NCBI RefSeq assembly: GCF_004342005.1
Contig: NZ_SMBX01000001.1
Span: 434,001 to 498,000, forward strand
From: Paracandidimonas soli
Lineage (GTDB): Bacteria; Pseudomonadota; Gammaproteobacteria; Burkholderiales; Burkholderiaceae_B
Direction: 5' to 3'
DNA length: 64,000 nt
Shown: piece by piece, positions 52,920 through 62,877 of the stretch
How positions within the stretch are numbered: position 1 is the stretch's first letter
How the letters are laid out: every line of letters starts with the position of its first letter
The notes under the pieces: generated by a model
What the model saw: the letters and a program-made list of their open reading frames with translations, nothing else
What the model was told of the DNA's origin: nothing
The model's database searches: none
Made by a program: the position numbers and the translations under genes

Positions 52920-55784
52920 ATGCAGCAAGCACTCGATTCGTCCAGGGATTTCATTTCGCGCCACGTAGGCCCTTCCGAGGAAGACCAGGCGCACATGCTG
53001 AAGGCCATCGGCCTTTCCGATATGCAGACGCTGATCAGGCAGGTAGTGCCGCAGGGCATCGCCCGCCATGAGCTGCTGGCGCTGGGAGCGCCGCGCAGCG
53101 AGGCCGATGTGCTGGCCGAACTGAAAACCATCGCGGGCCGCAATCGCGTGCTGCGCAGCTTCATCGGCCAGGGCTACTATGGCACGCACACGCCCAACGT
53201 GATCCTGCGCAACATCCTGGAGAATCCCGCCTGGTACACGGCTTATACGCCCTACCAGCCCGAGATCTCGCAGGGCCGCCTCGAAGCGCTGCTGAACTAC
53301 CAGACCATGGTGTCCGACCTGACCGGCATGGACATCGCCAATTCCTCGCTGCTGGACGAGGGCACCGCCGCCGCCGAAGCCATGACGCTGGCGCGCCGCG
53401 GCTCGCGGTCCAAGAGCAATGTGTTCTTCGTGTCCGAGCATGTCCATCCGCAAAGCATCGAAGTGATCCGCACCCGCGCGGACGGCCTGGATATCGAAGT
53501 CGTCGTCGGCGACGAGGCGCAGGGGCTGCCGGAGTGCTTCGGCCTGCTGCTGCAATACCCCCACAGCCTTGGCGGCGTCGCCGACTACCGCGACCTGGTG
53601 GCGCAGGCGCACGGGAAAGGCGCCGTCGTCGCCGTGGCGACCGACCTGCTGGCGCTGGCATTGCTGACGCCTCCGGGCGAGTGGGGCGCGGACATCGCCG
53701 TGGGCTCGGCGCAACGCTTCGGCGTGCCGATGGGCTACGGCGGCCCGCATGCGGGCTTCATGGCCTGCCGCGACGCTTTCAAGCGCAACATGCCCGGCCG
53801 CCTGGTCGGCGTGTCCAAGGACGCGCAGGGCGCGCCGGCGCTGCGCCTGGCGCTGCAGACGCGCGAGCAGCACATCCGCCGCGAAAAAGCCACGTCCAAC
53901 ATTTGCACGGCGCAGGTATTGCTGGCCGTCATGGCAGGCATGTACGCCGTGTGGCACGGTCCGCAAGGCATCCGCCGCATCGCGCAGCGCGTCGCGCAGC
54001 AAGCTGCGCAATTGCGCCAGGCGCTGGCCGGCCTGGGGCTGAAGGTCGTCAACGAAACGCATTTCGACACGCTGCTGGTGGATACCGGCAATGCGACCCA
54101 GGCAGTAGTAAGGGCCGCTCTGGATGCCGGCATCAATGTGCGTCTGGTCGGCGACGGCCGGGTGGCGGTCTCGCTGGACGAGACCGTGACGCAGGAAGAC
54201 CTGCTGGCGCTGCTGGGCGCATTCGCCCAGGCGCTGGGCAAGCCCGCGCCCGCGCTGCCCGAGGCCGCGCAGTCCGGCGTGCCGCAGGCGCTGGCCCGGC
54301 AGTCCGCCATTCTGTCGCATCCCGTGTTCTCGCGCATTCGCTCGGAAACCGACATGCTGCGCTACCTGCGCACGCTGGCGGACAAGGATCTGGCGCTGGA
54401 CCGCACCATGATCCCGCTGGGCTCCTGCACTATGAAGCTCAATGCCACGGCCGAGATGATCCCCGTGACATGGCCCGAGTTCGCCAACCTGCATCCGTAC
54501 GCGCCTCGCGACCAGGCGCAAGGCTACCAGGAACTGATAGCCCGCCTGTCCTCCGCATTGGCGGAAATCACCGGCTACGATTCCGTCAGTCTGCAGCCCA
54601 ACTCTGGCGCGCAGGGCGAGTATGCAGGCCTGCTGGCGATTCGCGCCTATCATCGCGCCAACGGCCAGGCCCAGCGCAACATCTGCCTGATTCCCGCTTC
54701 GGCGCACGGCACCAATCCTGCCTCGGCCAATCTGGTCGGCATGGACGTGGTCGTGGTGGCTTCGGATGATGATGGCAGCATCGATGTCGAAGACCTGAAG
54801 GCCAAGATCGCGCAAGTCGGCGACAAGCTGGCCGCGCTGATGATCACTTATCCGTCCACGCACGGCGTGTTCGAACCCACGGTCGTGGAAATCTGCGATC
54901 TGGTTCACCAGGCCGGCGGCCAGGTTTACCTGGACGGCGCCAACATGAACGCCATGGTCGGCCTTGCCCAGCCTGGCCTGTTCGGCTCGGACGTGTCCCA
55001 CCTGAACCTGCACAAGACATTCTGCATCCCGCACGGCGGCGGCGGCCCCGGCGTCGGTCCGATTGGCGTGCGTTCGCACCTGGCGCCGTACATGCCGGGC
55101 GAGCTGGAACCGTCGGGCAAGCTGCCCGCGGACGCGGCTGTCGGCCCGGTGTCGGCCGCGCCTTTCGGCTCGGCCAGCATCCTGCCGATTTCCTACGTCT
55201 ACATCACGCTGATGGGGGCGGAGGGCCTGCGCCGCGCGACCGAAGTCGCAATCCTGAACGCGAACTACATCGCCGAGCGTCTGCGTCCCTACTATCCCGT
55301 GCTGTATGCCGGAGAAAACGGCCGCGTGGCGCACGAGTGCATTCTGGACATCCGCCCCATCAAGGACAGCAGCGGCATTTCCGCCGAGGACATCGCCAAG
55401 CGTTTGATGGACTATGGTTTCCATGCGCCCACCATGAGCTTCCCGGTCGCCGGCACGCTGATGGTCGAGCCGACGGAATCCGAAGGCCTGGCGGAACTGG
55501 ACCGCTTCATCGACGCCATGATCGCCATCCGCAAGGAAATCGAGCAGGTGGAGAACGGCCAGGCCGATGCCGAGGACAACGTGCTGAAGAACGCGCCGCA
55601 TCCGGCGCATGTCCTGCTGGCCGACCAGTGGGAGCACGGCTACAGCCGCGAGCAGGCGGCCTATCCCGTAGCCACGCTGCGCGCCAACAAATACTGGCCG
55701 CCAGTGGCGCGTGTGGACAACGCCTGGGGCGACCGCAACCTGACCTGCGCTTGCCCGCCGATCGAGGCGTATACTCAGGACTGA
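52920..55784 (+). CDS. gcvP: Glycine dehydrogenase (decarboxylating), P protein
   Basis: Pyridoxal-phosphate enzyme of about 954 residues (single-chain type) that decarboxylates glycine and passes aminomethyl to the H protein. The PLP lysine lies in [18 protein letters not shown] at about residue 699. The glycine-rich [14 protein letters not shown] and the early [19 protein letters not shown] segment of the second half are present. ATG 52920 ([19 protein letters not shown]) is the family start; 52890 is a TTG. It ends the operon at a strong terminator-like hairpin. Confidence 0.96.
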   Translation: MQQALDSSRDFISRHVGPSEEDQAHMLKAIGLSDMQTLIRQVVPQGIARHELLALGAPRSEADVLAELKTIAGRNRVLRSFIGQGYYGTHTPNVILRNILENPAWYTAYTPYQPEISQGRLEALLNYQTMVSDLTGMDIANSSLLDEGTAAAEAMTLARRGSRSKSNVFFVSEHVHPQSIEVIRTRADGLDIEVVVGDEAQGLPECFGLLLQYPHSLGGVADYRDLVAQAHGKGAVVAVATDLLALALLTPPGEWGADIAVGSAQRFGVPMGYGGPHAGFMACRDAFKRNMPGRLVGVSKDAQGAPALRLALQTREQHIRREKATSNICTAQVLLAVMAGMYAVWHGPQGIRRIAQRVAQQAAQLRQALAGLGLKVVNETHFDTLLVDTGNATQAVVRAALDAGINVRLVGDGRVAVSLDETVTQEDLLALLGAFAQALGKPAPALPEAAQSGVPQALARQSAILSHPVFSRIRSETDMLRYLRTLADKDLALDRTMIPLGSCTMKLNATAEMIPVTWPEFANLHPYAPRDQAQGYQELIARLSSALAEITGYDSVSLQPNSGAQGEYAGLLAIRAYHRANGQAQRNICLIPASAHGTNPASANLVGMDVVVVASDDDGSIDVEDLKAKIAQVGDKLAALMITYPSTHGVFEPTVVEICDLVHQAGGQVYLDGANMNAMVGLAQPGLFGSDVSHLNLHKTFCIPHGGGGPGVGPIGVRSHLAPYMPGELEPSGKLPADAAVGPVSAAPFGSASILPISYVYITLMGAEGLRRATEVAILNANYIAERLRPYYPVLYAGENGRVAHECILDIRPIKDSSGISAEDIAKRLMDYGFHAPTMSFPVAGTLMVEPTESEGLAELDRFIDAMIAIRKEIEQVENGQADAEDNVLKNAPHPAHVLLADQWEHGYSREQAAYPVATLRANKYWPPVARVDNAWGDRNLTCACPPIEAYTQD

Positions 55785-55790
55785 TCGTCT

Positions 55791-55830
55791 CCGAAAGGCG
55801 CTCCGGCCCAGAGGCCGGAGCGCCTTTCGG
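55791..55830 (+). terminator. Terminator hairpin after gcvP
   Basis: Perfect 18-bp stem, CCGAAAGGCGCTCCGGCC with its complement around a CAGA loop, starting six bases after the gcvP stop. A CTTTCGG arm ends the stem without a longer T-tract. Its strength and position argue for termination of the gcv operon, possibly in both directions. Confidence 0.75.
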
Positions 55831-55863
55831 CGGCGTGGCAATACCTTACCCCTGGAGATTCTC

Positions 55864-56265
55864 ATGCAAGTCCATGGAAGCTGTTATTGCGGTCAGATCA
55901 AGTATGAAGCCACGGTGGATCCGGAGCAGACGTCGATCTGTCACTGCACCGACTGCCAGAAACTGTCCGGCACGGCCTACCGTGCGTCCGTGCGCACGAT
56001 CGAAGGCACGTTCCGCCTGCTGGCTGGCCAGCCGTCCGTATTCGTGAAGCTCGCGGACAGCGGCGCAAGGCGCGCCCAGGTCTTTTGCCCGAACTGCGGC
56101 TCGTCGCTCTACGTCCATGATGCGGATAATCCGACGGTCTACAATCTGCGGCTGGGCAGCGTCGATGAGCGCGCGGCCTTCGTCCCCAAGAAACAGATCT
56201 GGTGCCGCTCGGCACTGGGCTGGGCGCAGAATCTGGAAGGCGTGGAGAGGCGGGAAACCGTTTGA
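55864..56265 (+). CDS. GFA/CENP-V-family zinc protein
   Basis: A 133-residue protein of the glutathione-dependent formaldehyde-activating enzyme (Gfa)-like family. Zinc-binding Cys sets: CYCG near residue 8, CHCTDCQ near 27-33, and CPNCGS near 76-81. The family is large and most members, unlike Paracoccus Gfa, have no shown formaldehyde role. AccTGGAG-type sequence precedes the ATG. Alone after the gcv terminator. Product well recognised, function unknown. Confidence 0.86.
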   Translation: MQVHGSCYCGQIKYEATVDPEQTSICHCTDCQKLSGTAYRASVRTIEGTFRLLAGQPSVFVKLADSGARRAQVFCPNCGSSLYVHDADNPTVYNLRLGSVDERAAFVPKKQIWCRSALGWAQNLEGVERRETV

Positions 56266-56360
56266 TCACGCGCCCAAGCGCAAGCCTTGTCGTTCACGAC
56301 GAGATCAAGCGAGGCAGTGTTCATACGGCGCCGTAGGCGCCCCCATATGGTGGTGAGAAA

Positions 56361-56382
56361 GCTCCCGACTTCAGGCGGGAGT
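56361..56382 (-). terminator. Possible terminator between convergent genes
   Basis: CTCCCG pairs with CGGGAG around an eight-base loop, seven bases past the SDR stop on the minus strand, where CTTTCTC follows. On the plus strand it lies about 100 bases after the GFA gene. Short stem, so moderate support only. Confidence 0.42.
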
Positions 56383-56388
56383 GGCCTG

Positions 56389-57171
56389 CTAGAGCCCGCC
56401 TGCCACAGGCAGGATCGCGCCTGTCACATACGAAGCCTTGTCCGAGATCAGCCACAGCATGGCTTCGGCGATTTCATCGGGCTGGCCTGGGCGCCGCATG
56501 GGGATGTTCTTGGCGACGCGGGCGGGGCGGTCGGGCTCGCCCATCGTGGCATGGATGTCTGTCAAGGTTGTCGCGGGCGCGACGGCGTTGACCCGGATAC
56601 CGTCGGCCGCCAGTTCTTTCGCGAGCCCGACGGTGAAGCTCTCCAGTGCGCCTTTCGCGGCGGCATAATGCACGTACTCCCCGGGAGAGCCCAGCCTGGC
56701 CGCGGTCGATGATACGTTCAGGATGCAGCCCTCGCGGTCTTCCGATTTCCATGCATTGGCAGCCTGCTGGCTGAGCAGCATGGGGCCGAGCACATTGACA
56801 TTGAGCACGCTGCGCATGACGTCTTCCGTCACTCCCGGGAAAGGCCCCAGCGGCCCGGTGATGCCGGCGTTGTTGATCAGTACGCCGATAGGGCCGATCT
56901 GCTGCTCGGCCTTGCGGAACAGCCCGCTGATGGATGCCGCATCGCCGGTGTCCGCCTGAATGCAGGCGATGCGCGCGCCCAGGGAAGTCAGCTCGTCGAC
57001 CAGGGCTTGCGCCTTCTCTTCATGCGCGATGTAGGTGAAGCAGATGGGATGCCCCTGCGCGGCGGCCAGCCGTACAAAGGCGGCTCCTATGCCGCGGCTG
57101 CCGCCGGTGATCAGGATGCCGGGGAGGTCGTTGCCGGGAGATTGTTCTTTTTGCTCGCCGTTGTTTTGCAT
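56389..57171 (-). CDS. Short-chain dehydrogenase/reductase (SDR)
   Basis: A 260-residue NAD(P)-dependent oxidoreductase of the classical SDR family. Cofactor motif ITGGSRGIG (about residues 20-28), NNAG, catalytic Ser in LNVSSTAARLGS and the YAAAK catalytic pair. C-terminal ...KASYVTGAILPVAGG is typical of FabG-like SDRs. It begins about 145 bases from the CMD-domain gene on the same strand and could be the last gene of the monooxygenase group or independent. Substrate unknown. Confidence 0.9.
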   Translation of the reverse strand: MQNNGEQKEQSPGNDLPGILITGGSRGIGAAFVRLAAAQGHPICFTYIAHEEKAQALVDELTSLGARIACIQADTGDAASISGLFRKAEQQIGPIGVLINNAGITGPLGPFPGVTEDVMRSVLNVNVLGPMLLSQQAANAWKSEDREGCILNVSSTAARLGSPGEYVHYAAAKGALESFTVGLAKELAADGIRVNAVAPATTLTDIHATMGEPDRPARVAKNIPMRRPGQPDEIAEAMLWLISDKASYVTGAILPVAGGL

Positions 57172-57316
57172 GGCTTGTCTCCTTGAGATTGGGCTGCATC
57201 TTGAGCGTGTATGGCAGGTTCAGGCAAGAGTGCGGCGCAGTGATTGGAGCGTACCATGCCGGGCCGCGCGATGGCGGCGCCGGTTGCCGAGATCCGGTTG
57301 ACTGCTTCAACCGGAT

Positions 57317-58474
57317 TTATGCGGGAGTCACAGCCTCGCCAAGATTCAGCATCAGCCGGTTGGCCCAGGCGAACAGGGCGCTGGCATTGATGGCGTCCAG
57401 GATTTCGAGCGAGCTGAAGCCTGCGGCCGACATGGAAGACAGCGTGTCCAGTGTGATGCCGGAGGGGGCGGACGTGATGGCCGAGGCCAGATGTACGATA
57501 GCGCGCTCACGCTGATTGGTGCCTGCTGTGTCCGGATCCTGAAACAATTGCGCTATCACGTCATTTCGCTTTGCCAGTTGCTCGAAGCGTTGCGCATGCA
57601 CCGACAGGCAATAGACGCACCGATTGATGCGGGAAACGACAGCGGTGGCAAGTTCGCGCTCCGCGCGCGGCAAGCCTCCCGGCGCATACATGATGGTGTT
57701 GAAGACAGTGGATCTCTCATGCAGGATATCGGGCTGCAGCGCGAGCAGCAGATAGAAGTCCGACGTGCGCGCCTTTGGATGGCTGGCTTGCAGCACGGCT
57801 TCCTGCTGTGCGGTGGCCTGCTCCGGATCCAGCACAGGCAGCCAGGCTTTCCAGTCCAGAGTCTCGCTGGTGAATCCATTGATGCGAAGCGCCTGGCCGG
57901 GAGGAGGCAGATTGGCGGGGTGGACGAATGACGTATTGTCCTGCGCAGGTTGCGGTGCCGCGGAGGCATCCAGTGTGCGCCAGGCCTGCCAGCCGGCCAG
58001 CAGCCGTACCTGAAAGCTGACGAATCCCACCAACTGGGCCAGCAGCACGATTGCGGGAGTGGACAGCCCCGCCTGTTGCAGTACCTGCAGCGCCAGTGGA
58101 TCGGCGCTGGCCGGATCGGCGGCGACGCTGAGCACGAAGCTTTCTATGGCAGCCGCGCGCGGCGGGACATCGGCAGGCAGTGATTCCTGCCGTGCCAATT
58201 GTTGCCATGGACCGGCGTCCGGCAGGGACAGCAACTGGTCGGCATAGTACTGCGCCAGCGCCGTGATCCCGGCCTGGCGACAGACCAGCAGCGCAGCGCC
58301 GATACGCTCCGGAGCATCCAGGCCGTCGCCGATATCCTGAGAGAAGAACAGCTCATGGCAGTTCTGTATGCTGTCGACGATCTTGTGCCGCTGCGCGAGG
58401 CTTTGTCCGGCCGCGCTGGCGGGGGTGATGCCGGCCAGGCGGCTCAGCAGATCTTGGGAGGCGGTGTCGGTCAT
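57317..58474 (-). CDS. Fused double CMD/AhpD-like domain protein
   Basis: About 385 residues in two carboxymuconolactone-decarboxylase/AhpD-like halves. The N-terminal half (about 1-185) resembles the Avi_7170-type CMD proteins (HKIVDSIQNCHELFF..APERIGAALLVCRQ) and has no CxxC. The C-terminal half (about 210-380) resembles the Avi_7169-type alkylhydroperoxidase-domain family and carries the redox pair CVYCLSVH (about residues 289-296), as in AhpD. These two halves are commonly separate neighbouring genes; here they are one chain. The start overlaps the monooxygenase stop by four bases (ATGA). Family names are from memory of domain models. Role probably redox-linked to the monooxygenase; unproven. 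Confidence 0.8.
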   Translation of the reverse strand: MTDTASQDLLSRLAGITPASAAGQSLAQRHKIVDSIQNCHELFFSQDIGDGLDAPERIGAALLVCRQAGITALAQYYADQLLSLPDAGPWQQLARQESLPADVPPRAAAIESFVLSVAADPASADPLALQVLQQAGLSTPAIVLLAQLVGFVSFQVRLLAGWQAWRTLDASAAPQPAQDNTSFVHPANLPPPGQALRINGFTSETLDWKAWLPVLDPEQATAQQEAVLQASHPKARTSDFYLLLALQPDILHERSTVFNTIMYAPGGLPRAERELATAVVSRINRCVYCLSVHAQRFEQLAKRNDVIAQLFQDPDTAGTNQRERAIVHLASAITSAPSGITLDTLSSMSAAGFSSLEILDAINASALFAWANRLMLNLGEAVTPA

Positions 58475-59982
58475 GAGCTTGATATCCGGGATTGCAGTGT
58501 GCGCAGGCGTTGCGCGGAATCGGCGGGCGTCCATTCAGATCCATCCAGCTCGGGTTCGGCATACTGTTGCAGCGCAGCCCAGTGATCGTCGAGATCCTCG
58601 CGGTAGAGCAGGCTGGCCAGCCGCGTGCTCAACAGGCGGGCGCCATCGCTGATGGCCGGGATGTCGCCGGATATCGTGCCGAATGACAGCGAAGCGGGGT
58701 AGCAGAAAGCATGGATGCGCGACAGGCCGGGGCAGCAGCCGGGGGTGCGCTCCTGGAAGCCAAAGGCGTCGTCCAGGTCGGGAGAGTTTTCCAGTTCGGT
58801 GTCCGTCTCTTGCTCTCCGGGCTGGAACCGCTCCGCCCATAAGCGCACATGCGGAGCAAATGTGGCGAACTCTGGGCGCTGCGACCAGTCCGGCAGGAAA
58901 CCGGTGGCGACCACCAGGAAGTCCAGCGGAAAATCGCCCAGGCTGGTGCGCACCTGCAGAGGAGCCTGCTTCTGCCCGGTAGGCTGTACGCTGATGACCG
59001 CGCAGCCGGTATGGAAGTACGCATTGGCGTGGCGGGAAACGCGCAGCGTACTGCCTTGCGGCGGCGGCACCTGCAGTGTGTTGATGTAGTGGCGGATGCG
59101 CCACTTCCAGTCGTCGGGCAAGTCGACGTGGGCATGCGTAAGGCCCAGGACTCCCGCGCCCTTGGCTTTGTTGATGCGTGGAATGTCCTGGCGGCGGATC
59201 AGCAGATCGACGCTGGCCGCGCCCAGTTCGATCGCGGTGGCTGCGCTGTCCATGGCCGAAGCCCCTGCGCCGATGACGCCCACGTGCTTGCCCTTCAGTT
59301 GCGTGTAGTCGAACTCATCGGATGAATGCGCCCACCAGCGGCGGTCGACGCCTTGCATGAAGGAGGGAATCGCGGGGCCGCCCAGGCCGTCGCGCCCCGT
59401 GGCCAGAATGACGCGGCGAGCCACGACGCGTTCATCATGTCCTTCTGCCCCGGCTGGCGCGCCGGTGGCGGGGGCGACGGTCAGTTCAACGCGATCCGCA
59501 TGCGGGATTATGTCCGTTACGCAAGCGTGATTGCGGATGCGCGGTCGCGTTACCTTGCGGTACCAGCGCAGGTAATCTATCCATTCCAGGCGTGAAATCT
59601 TGTCCAGGAGCGCCCAGCCGTCCGGGCCGTGCTGGGCTTCGTACCATGCGCGGAAAGTCAGGTTGGCGATACCCATGGCAGGGCCCGTCAGTTCCTTGGG
59701 CGAACGCAGGGTTTCCATGCGCGCCGTGGTGGCCCAGGGACCCTCGAAGCCCGGGGCGGACCGGTCCAGCAGCAAGGCATGGATGCCTTGCTGGGCCAGT
59801 CCGAATGCCAGCGCCAGGCCGGCCTGTCCCGCGCCGATGATGACGACGTCTTCAATAGCCTGCCCGTCATGATGGCGGCGGGGGACCCACGGCTTGGCGG
59901 GCCAGTTCAGGCAGGCCAGGTCGTGGTCGAGACGGGATTCCAGTTCAGGCAGGCCGATGGGATCAGCAGAGGGGTGAGGCAT
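58471..59982 (-). CDS. Flavin-containing monooxygenase-like FAD/NAD(P)-binding protein
   Basis: 503 residues. FAD-binding dinucleotide motif VVIIGAGQAGLALAFGLA (about residues 46-63), second Rossmann motif VGVIGAGASAMDSAATAIELGA (about 235-256) for NADPH. The WWAHSSDEFDYTQLKGK stretch just before it takes the place of the FMO/BVMO linker motif. The N-terminus (about 40 residues before the first motif) is longer than in classic FMOs. It lies between the Bug receptor gene and the CMD fusion on one strand, so it may oxidise the acid or amine that receptor brings in. Exact substrate unknown. Confidence 0.85.
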   Translation of the reverse strand: MPHPSADPIGLPELESRLDHDLACLNWPAKPWVPRRHHDGQAIEDVVIIGAGQAGLALAFGLAQQGIHALLLDRSAPGFEGPWATTARMETLRSPKELTGPAMGIANLTFRAWYEAQHGPDGWALLDKISRLEWIDYLRWYRKVTRPRIRNHACVTDIIPHADRVELTVAPATGAPAGAEGHDERVVARRVILATGRDGLGGPAIPSFMQGVDRRWWAHSSDEFDYTQLKGKHVGVIGAGASAMDSAATAIELGAASVDLLIRRQDIPRINKAKGAGVLGLTHAHVDLPDDWKWRIRHYINTLQVPPPQGSTLRVSRHANAYFHTGCAVISVQPTGQKQAPLQVRTSLGDFPLDFLVVATGFLPDWSQRPEFATFAPHVRLWAERFQPGEQETDTELENSPDLDDAFGFQERTPGCCPGLSRIHAFCYPASLSFGTISGDIPAISDGARLLSTRLASLLYREDLDDHWAALQQYAEPELDGSEWTPADSAQRLRTLQSRISSS

Positions 59983-60036
59983 GTGGTGTATCTTGCAAAA
60001 GGCAGCGCGGCGCTGCCATGTATATTGCTCCGGCTT

Positions 60037-61035
60037 TTATTCCAGCCGGATGTCCGCTTCGCGGATGACAGTATCCCATTTTTGCCGATTGTCGTGTACC
60101 GTGCGGCGGAACTGAAGGGGAGACTCCAGGCGCACCTGGTTGCCCTGGCTCTCGAAGCGGGCGCGGATCGCCGGATCCTGCAGGGTCTCCTGCACCGCCT
60201 TGTTGATCGTTTCGACAATGGCGGCATCCGTGCCCTTCGGTGCGAAGATTCCGAACCAGATGGTGCTGTTGAAGTTCTCGGTGCCGGGTACGCCGCTGGA
60301 CGCGATGGTCGGCACATCAGGCACGGCGGCTACGGGAGACGCGGTGGTCACGCCCAGCAGCCTGACCTTGCCCGCCTGATAATGAGAGAGCACGGTTTGC
60401 ACCTGGTTCATGATGCAGCAGGTTTCCCCGCGCAATACGGACGTGATGGCTTCGGGGCCGCCTTTGTATGGCACATGCAGCAGCTGCAGGCCCAGGCGCG
60501 AGTTGAACTCGGCGAACGCCATGTGGGTTCCTGCGCCGTTGCCGGTCGAGGCAAAGGCGTACTTGCCCGGGTTGGCGCGCACGATGCTCACGAATTCTTC
60601 CAGGTTCTTGGCATCAATGACGTCAGGGTTGACGGTCAGCGCGTTCGATACGTCGAGCACGGGGGCGACGGCGACGAAGTCCTCTTCGACGTCGAAGGGC
60701 AGGTCCTTGTACAGCGAGGCGTTGCTGCCGTGGGTGGCCGCAGTGCCGAACAAGAGCGTGTAGCCGTCTGCCGGCGCGCGTGCCACATACTCGCTGGCAA
60801 TGTTGCCGGCCGCGCCGGGCTTGTACTGTATGACGACCGTCTGGCCCAGCTTTGCGCTCAGGGGTTCCTGGATCAGCCGGGCCACGACGTCGACGCCGGA
60901 TCCCGCGGGAAACCCCATGATCAGATTGATGGGACGGTCCGGCCACGTGGCGGCTCCGGCAAAGGGGGCCGTGGCAAGCGCGAGGCCGGTGATCAGGGTC
61001 TGCAGTAGCCGCGACAGCGAGACGGGAAATGACAT
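60037..61035 (-). CDS. Bug-family periplasmic receptor, copy 4
   Basis: About 332 residues. Signal peptide (MSFPVSLSRLLQTLITGLALATAPFAGAA) then TWPDRPINLIMGFPAGSGVDVVARL, the Bug ligand loop in a variant form (FPAGSGVD for the usual PGGxxD). GAAGNIASEYVARAPADGYTLLFGT and HVPYKGGPEAITSVLRGETCCIMNQ follow. ATG 61035 has GGAA upstream; the frame extends to 61164 without a signal-like start. First gene of the minus-strand group with the monooxygenase and CMD fusion. No permease gene nearby. Confidence 0.92.
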   Translation of the reverse strand: MSFPVSLSRLLQTLITGLALATAPFAGAATWPDRPINLIMGFPAGSGVDVVARLIQEPLSAKLGQTVVIQYKPGAAGNIASEYVARAPADGYTLLFGTAATHGSNASLYKDLPFDVEEDFVAVAPVLDVSNALTVNPDVIDAKNLEEFVSIVRANPGKYAFASTGNGAGTHMAFAEFNSRLGLQLLHVPYKGGPEAITSVLRGETCCIMNQVQTVLSHYQAGKVRLLGVTTASPVAAVPDVPTIASSGVPGTENFNSTIWFGIFAPKGTDAAIVETINKAVQETLQDPAIRARFESQGNQVRLESPLQFRRTVHDNRQKWDTVIREADIRLE

Positions 61036-61387
61036 GAGTGTTCCGTGTGAGTGAATTGATTTTCGACACGGGGATGATACATATGCCGTTATTACTATTT
61101 TGAATGAATATATCCGAGGGAGGGGAGGCCGCCGTACAGGATCGGGCCAGGCCTGGAGTCGCAATTCCGGAGGAAATTTTGCTGCAAAGCAATAAAATTT
61201 TCCCGCCTGATGGTGGCGTGTTTCTTAATAAGAAATATATTATATAACTATATGATTTAATTAAGAAAAATATTTATTTTCTATTGAGGGAAAACTATTG
61301 ATCAGGAATATATCAAGCCTTAGACTTGTCTCCAGGCGCAAATATTTTTGCGCTGCAACGTAGATAGCTTTCAACAGGAGACTAGAC
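61036..61387. promoter_or_regulatory. AT-rich control region upstream of isocitrate lyase
   Basis: 352 bases without a gene. From about 61190 to 61310 it is strongly AT-rich, unlike its surroundings. It holds the repeat TTTTGCTGCAAAGCAA at 61177-61192 and the inverted repeat GCGCAAA-N4-TTTGCGC at 61336-61353, 30 bases before the aceA start codon. CAGGAG precedes the ATG. Similar TTTGC/GCAAA elements are bound by RamB/ScfR-type regulators of acetate and propionyl-CoA genes in other bacteria, so an equivalent is possible here. Confidence 0.5.
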
Positions 61388-62719
61388 ATGCCCCAATCCC
61401 TCAACCAACAACTCAGTCGCGATCAGCAGATTCAGGCCCTGGAAAATGACTGGGCCCACAACCCACGCTGGAAAGGCATAAAGCGAGGCTATTCCGCGGA
61501 AGATGTCGTGCGTCTGCGCGGCAGCCTGCAGCCCGAATACACGCTGGCGCACCGAGGCTCGGAAAAGCTTTGGGAAAAGATCAATGGCGGCGCCAAAAAG
61601 GGCTACGTGAATGCCTTCGGAGCGATCACGGCCGGGCAGGCTATGCAGCAGGCCAAGGCCGGCCTGGAAGCCGTGTACCTGTCCGGCTGGCAGGTGGCCG
61701 CGGATGGCAACACTTCGGAAACCATGTATCCGGACCAGTCCCTGTATGCGTATGACTCGGTTCCCGCCATGGTCCGGCGCATCAACAATACATTCAAGCG
61801 AGCCGATGAAATCCAGTGGGCGCGCGGCATTAATCCGGGGGATGAAGGGTTCATCGACTATTTCCTGCCTATCGTGGCCGATGCGGAGGCTGGCTTTGGC
61901 GGCGTGCTCAATGCCTTCGAACTGATGAAGAACATGATCGCGGCCGGCGCGGCCGGAGTGCACTTCGAGGACCAACTGGCAGCGGTGAAGAAGTGCGGCC
62001 ATATGGGAGGCAAGGTGCTGGTGCCCACGCAGGAAGCATGCGAAAAACTGATTTCGGCCCGTCTTGCCGCGGACGTAATGGGCGTGTCCACGCTCGTGCT
62101 GGCGCGCACCGATGCCGAGGCGGCCAATCTGGTCACCAGTGATCACGATGCCAACGATATCCCCTTCCTGACGGGTGAGCGCACCCAGGAAGGCTTTTAT
62201 CGCGTCCGGAACGGACTGGAGCAGGCCATCAGCCGAGGCGTGGCCTATGCGCCGTACGCGGATCTGGTCTGGTGCGAGACCGGCACGCCGGACCTGGGCT
62301 TTGCGCGCGAGTTTGCGCAGGCCGTGCATGCGGAGCATCCGGGTAAGCTGCTGGCGTACAACTGCTCGCCTTCCTTCAACTGGAAGAAGAACCTGGACGA
62401 TGCCGTGATCGCCAGGTTCCAGGACGAGTTGTCGGACCTGGGCTACAAGTACCAGTTCATCACCCTGGCCGGCATCCACAGCAACTGGTACAACACATTC
62501 AAGTTCGCCCATGCCTATGCGCGCGGCGAAGGCATGCGGCACTATGTGGAAATGATCCAGGAACCCGAATTCGCCGCGCGCGAGCTGGGTTATACCTTCG
62601 TCTCGCATCAGCAGGAAGTGGGGGCGGGGTATTTCGATGACGTCACCACAGTGATCCAGGGAGGTACCTCCAGCGTGAAGGCTCTGGCGGGCTCCACCGA
62701 GGAAGCGCAGTTCCATTAA
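61388..62719 (+). CDS. aceA: Isocitrate lyase
   Basis: First enzyme of the glyoxylate shunt, cleaving isocitrate to glyoxylate and succinate. 443 residues, the E. coli-like size. The active-site loop KKCGHMGGK is at residues 201-209 with catalytic Cys203. ADAEAGFGG with the metal-binding Asp and [14 protein letters not shown] are typical. Expected to be induced on acetate or fatty acids. A long AT-rich upstream region and a 3' hairpin make it a separate unit. Malate synthase is not in the window. Confidence 0.96.
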   Translation: MPQSLNQQLSRDQQIQALENDWAHNPRWKGIKRGYSAEDVVRLRGSLQPEYTLAHRGSEKLWEKINGGAKKGYVNAFGAITAGQAMQQAKAGLEAVYLSGWQVAADGNTSETMYPDQSLYAYDSVPAMVRRINNTFKRADEIQWARGINPGDEGFIDYFLPIVADAEAGFGGVLNAFELMKNMIAAGAAGVHFEDQLAAVKKCGHMGGKVLVPTQEACEKLISARLAADVMGVSTLVLARTDAEAANLVTSDHDANDIPFLTGERTQEGFYRVRNGLEQAISRGVAYAPYADLVWCETGTPDLGFAREFAQAVHAEHPGKLLAYNCSPSFNWKKNLDDAVIARFQDELSDLGYKYQFITLAGIHSNWYNTFKFAHAYARGEGMRHYVEMIQEPEFAARELGYTFVSHQQEVGAGYFDDVTTVIQGGTSSVKALAGSTEEAQFH

Positions 62720-62744
62720 GCCACTGTATTCCTTCGGTGTCGAG

Positions 62745-62773
62745 GCAAAGCGCGGACCTGGCCCGCGCTTTGC
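62745..62773 (+). terminator. Terminator-like hairpin after aceA
   Basis: An 11-bp perfect stem (GCAAAGCGCGG and complement, seven-base loop) 25 bases past the aceA stop, followed by ATTTGCG. U-tract is short. Confidence 0.6.
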
Positions 62774-62877
62774 ATTTGCGTGTCAGGCCGGATTTGCGGG
62801 AAAGAGCGGCGCGAACGCGCTTGCCTTGCCGGCAGGGTAAAATGCCCGGTTATGCAATCTTTTGGACCAGGACTCTC

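Noticed and set aside
52731-55865. 1,044-residue minus-strand open frame
   Set aside because: Antisense of gcvP with no motif; typical of GC-rich third positions.
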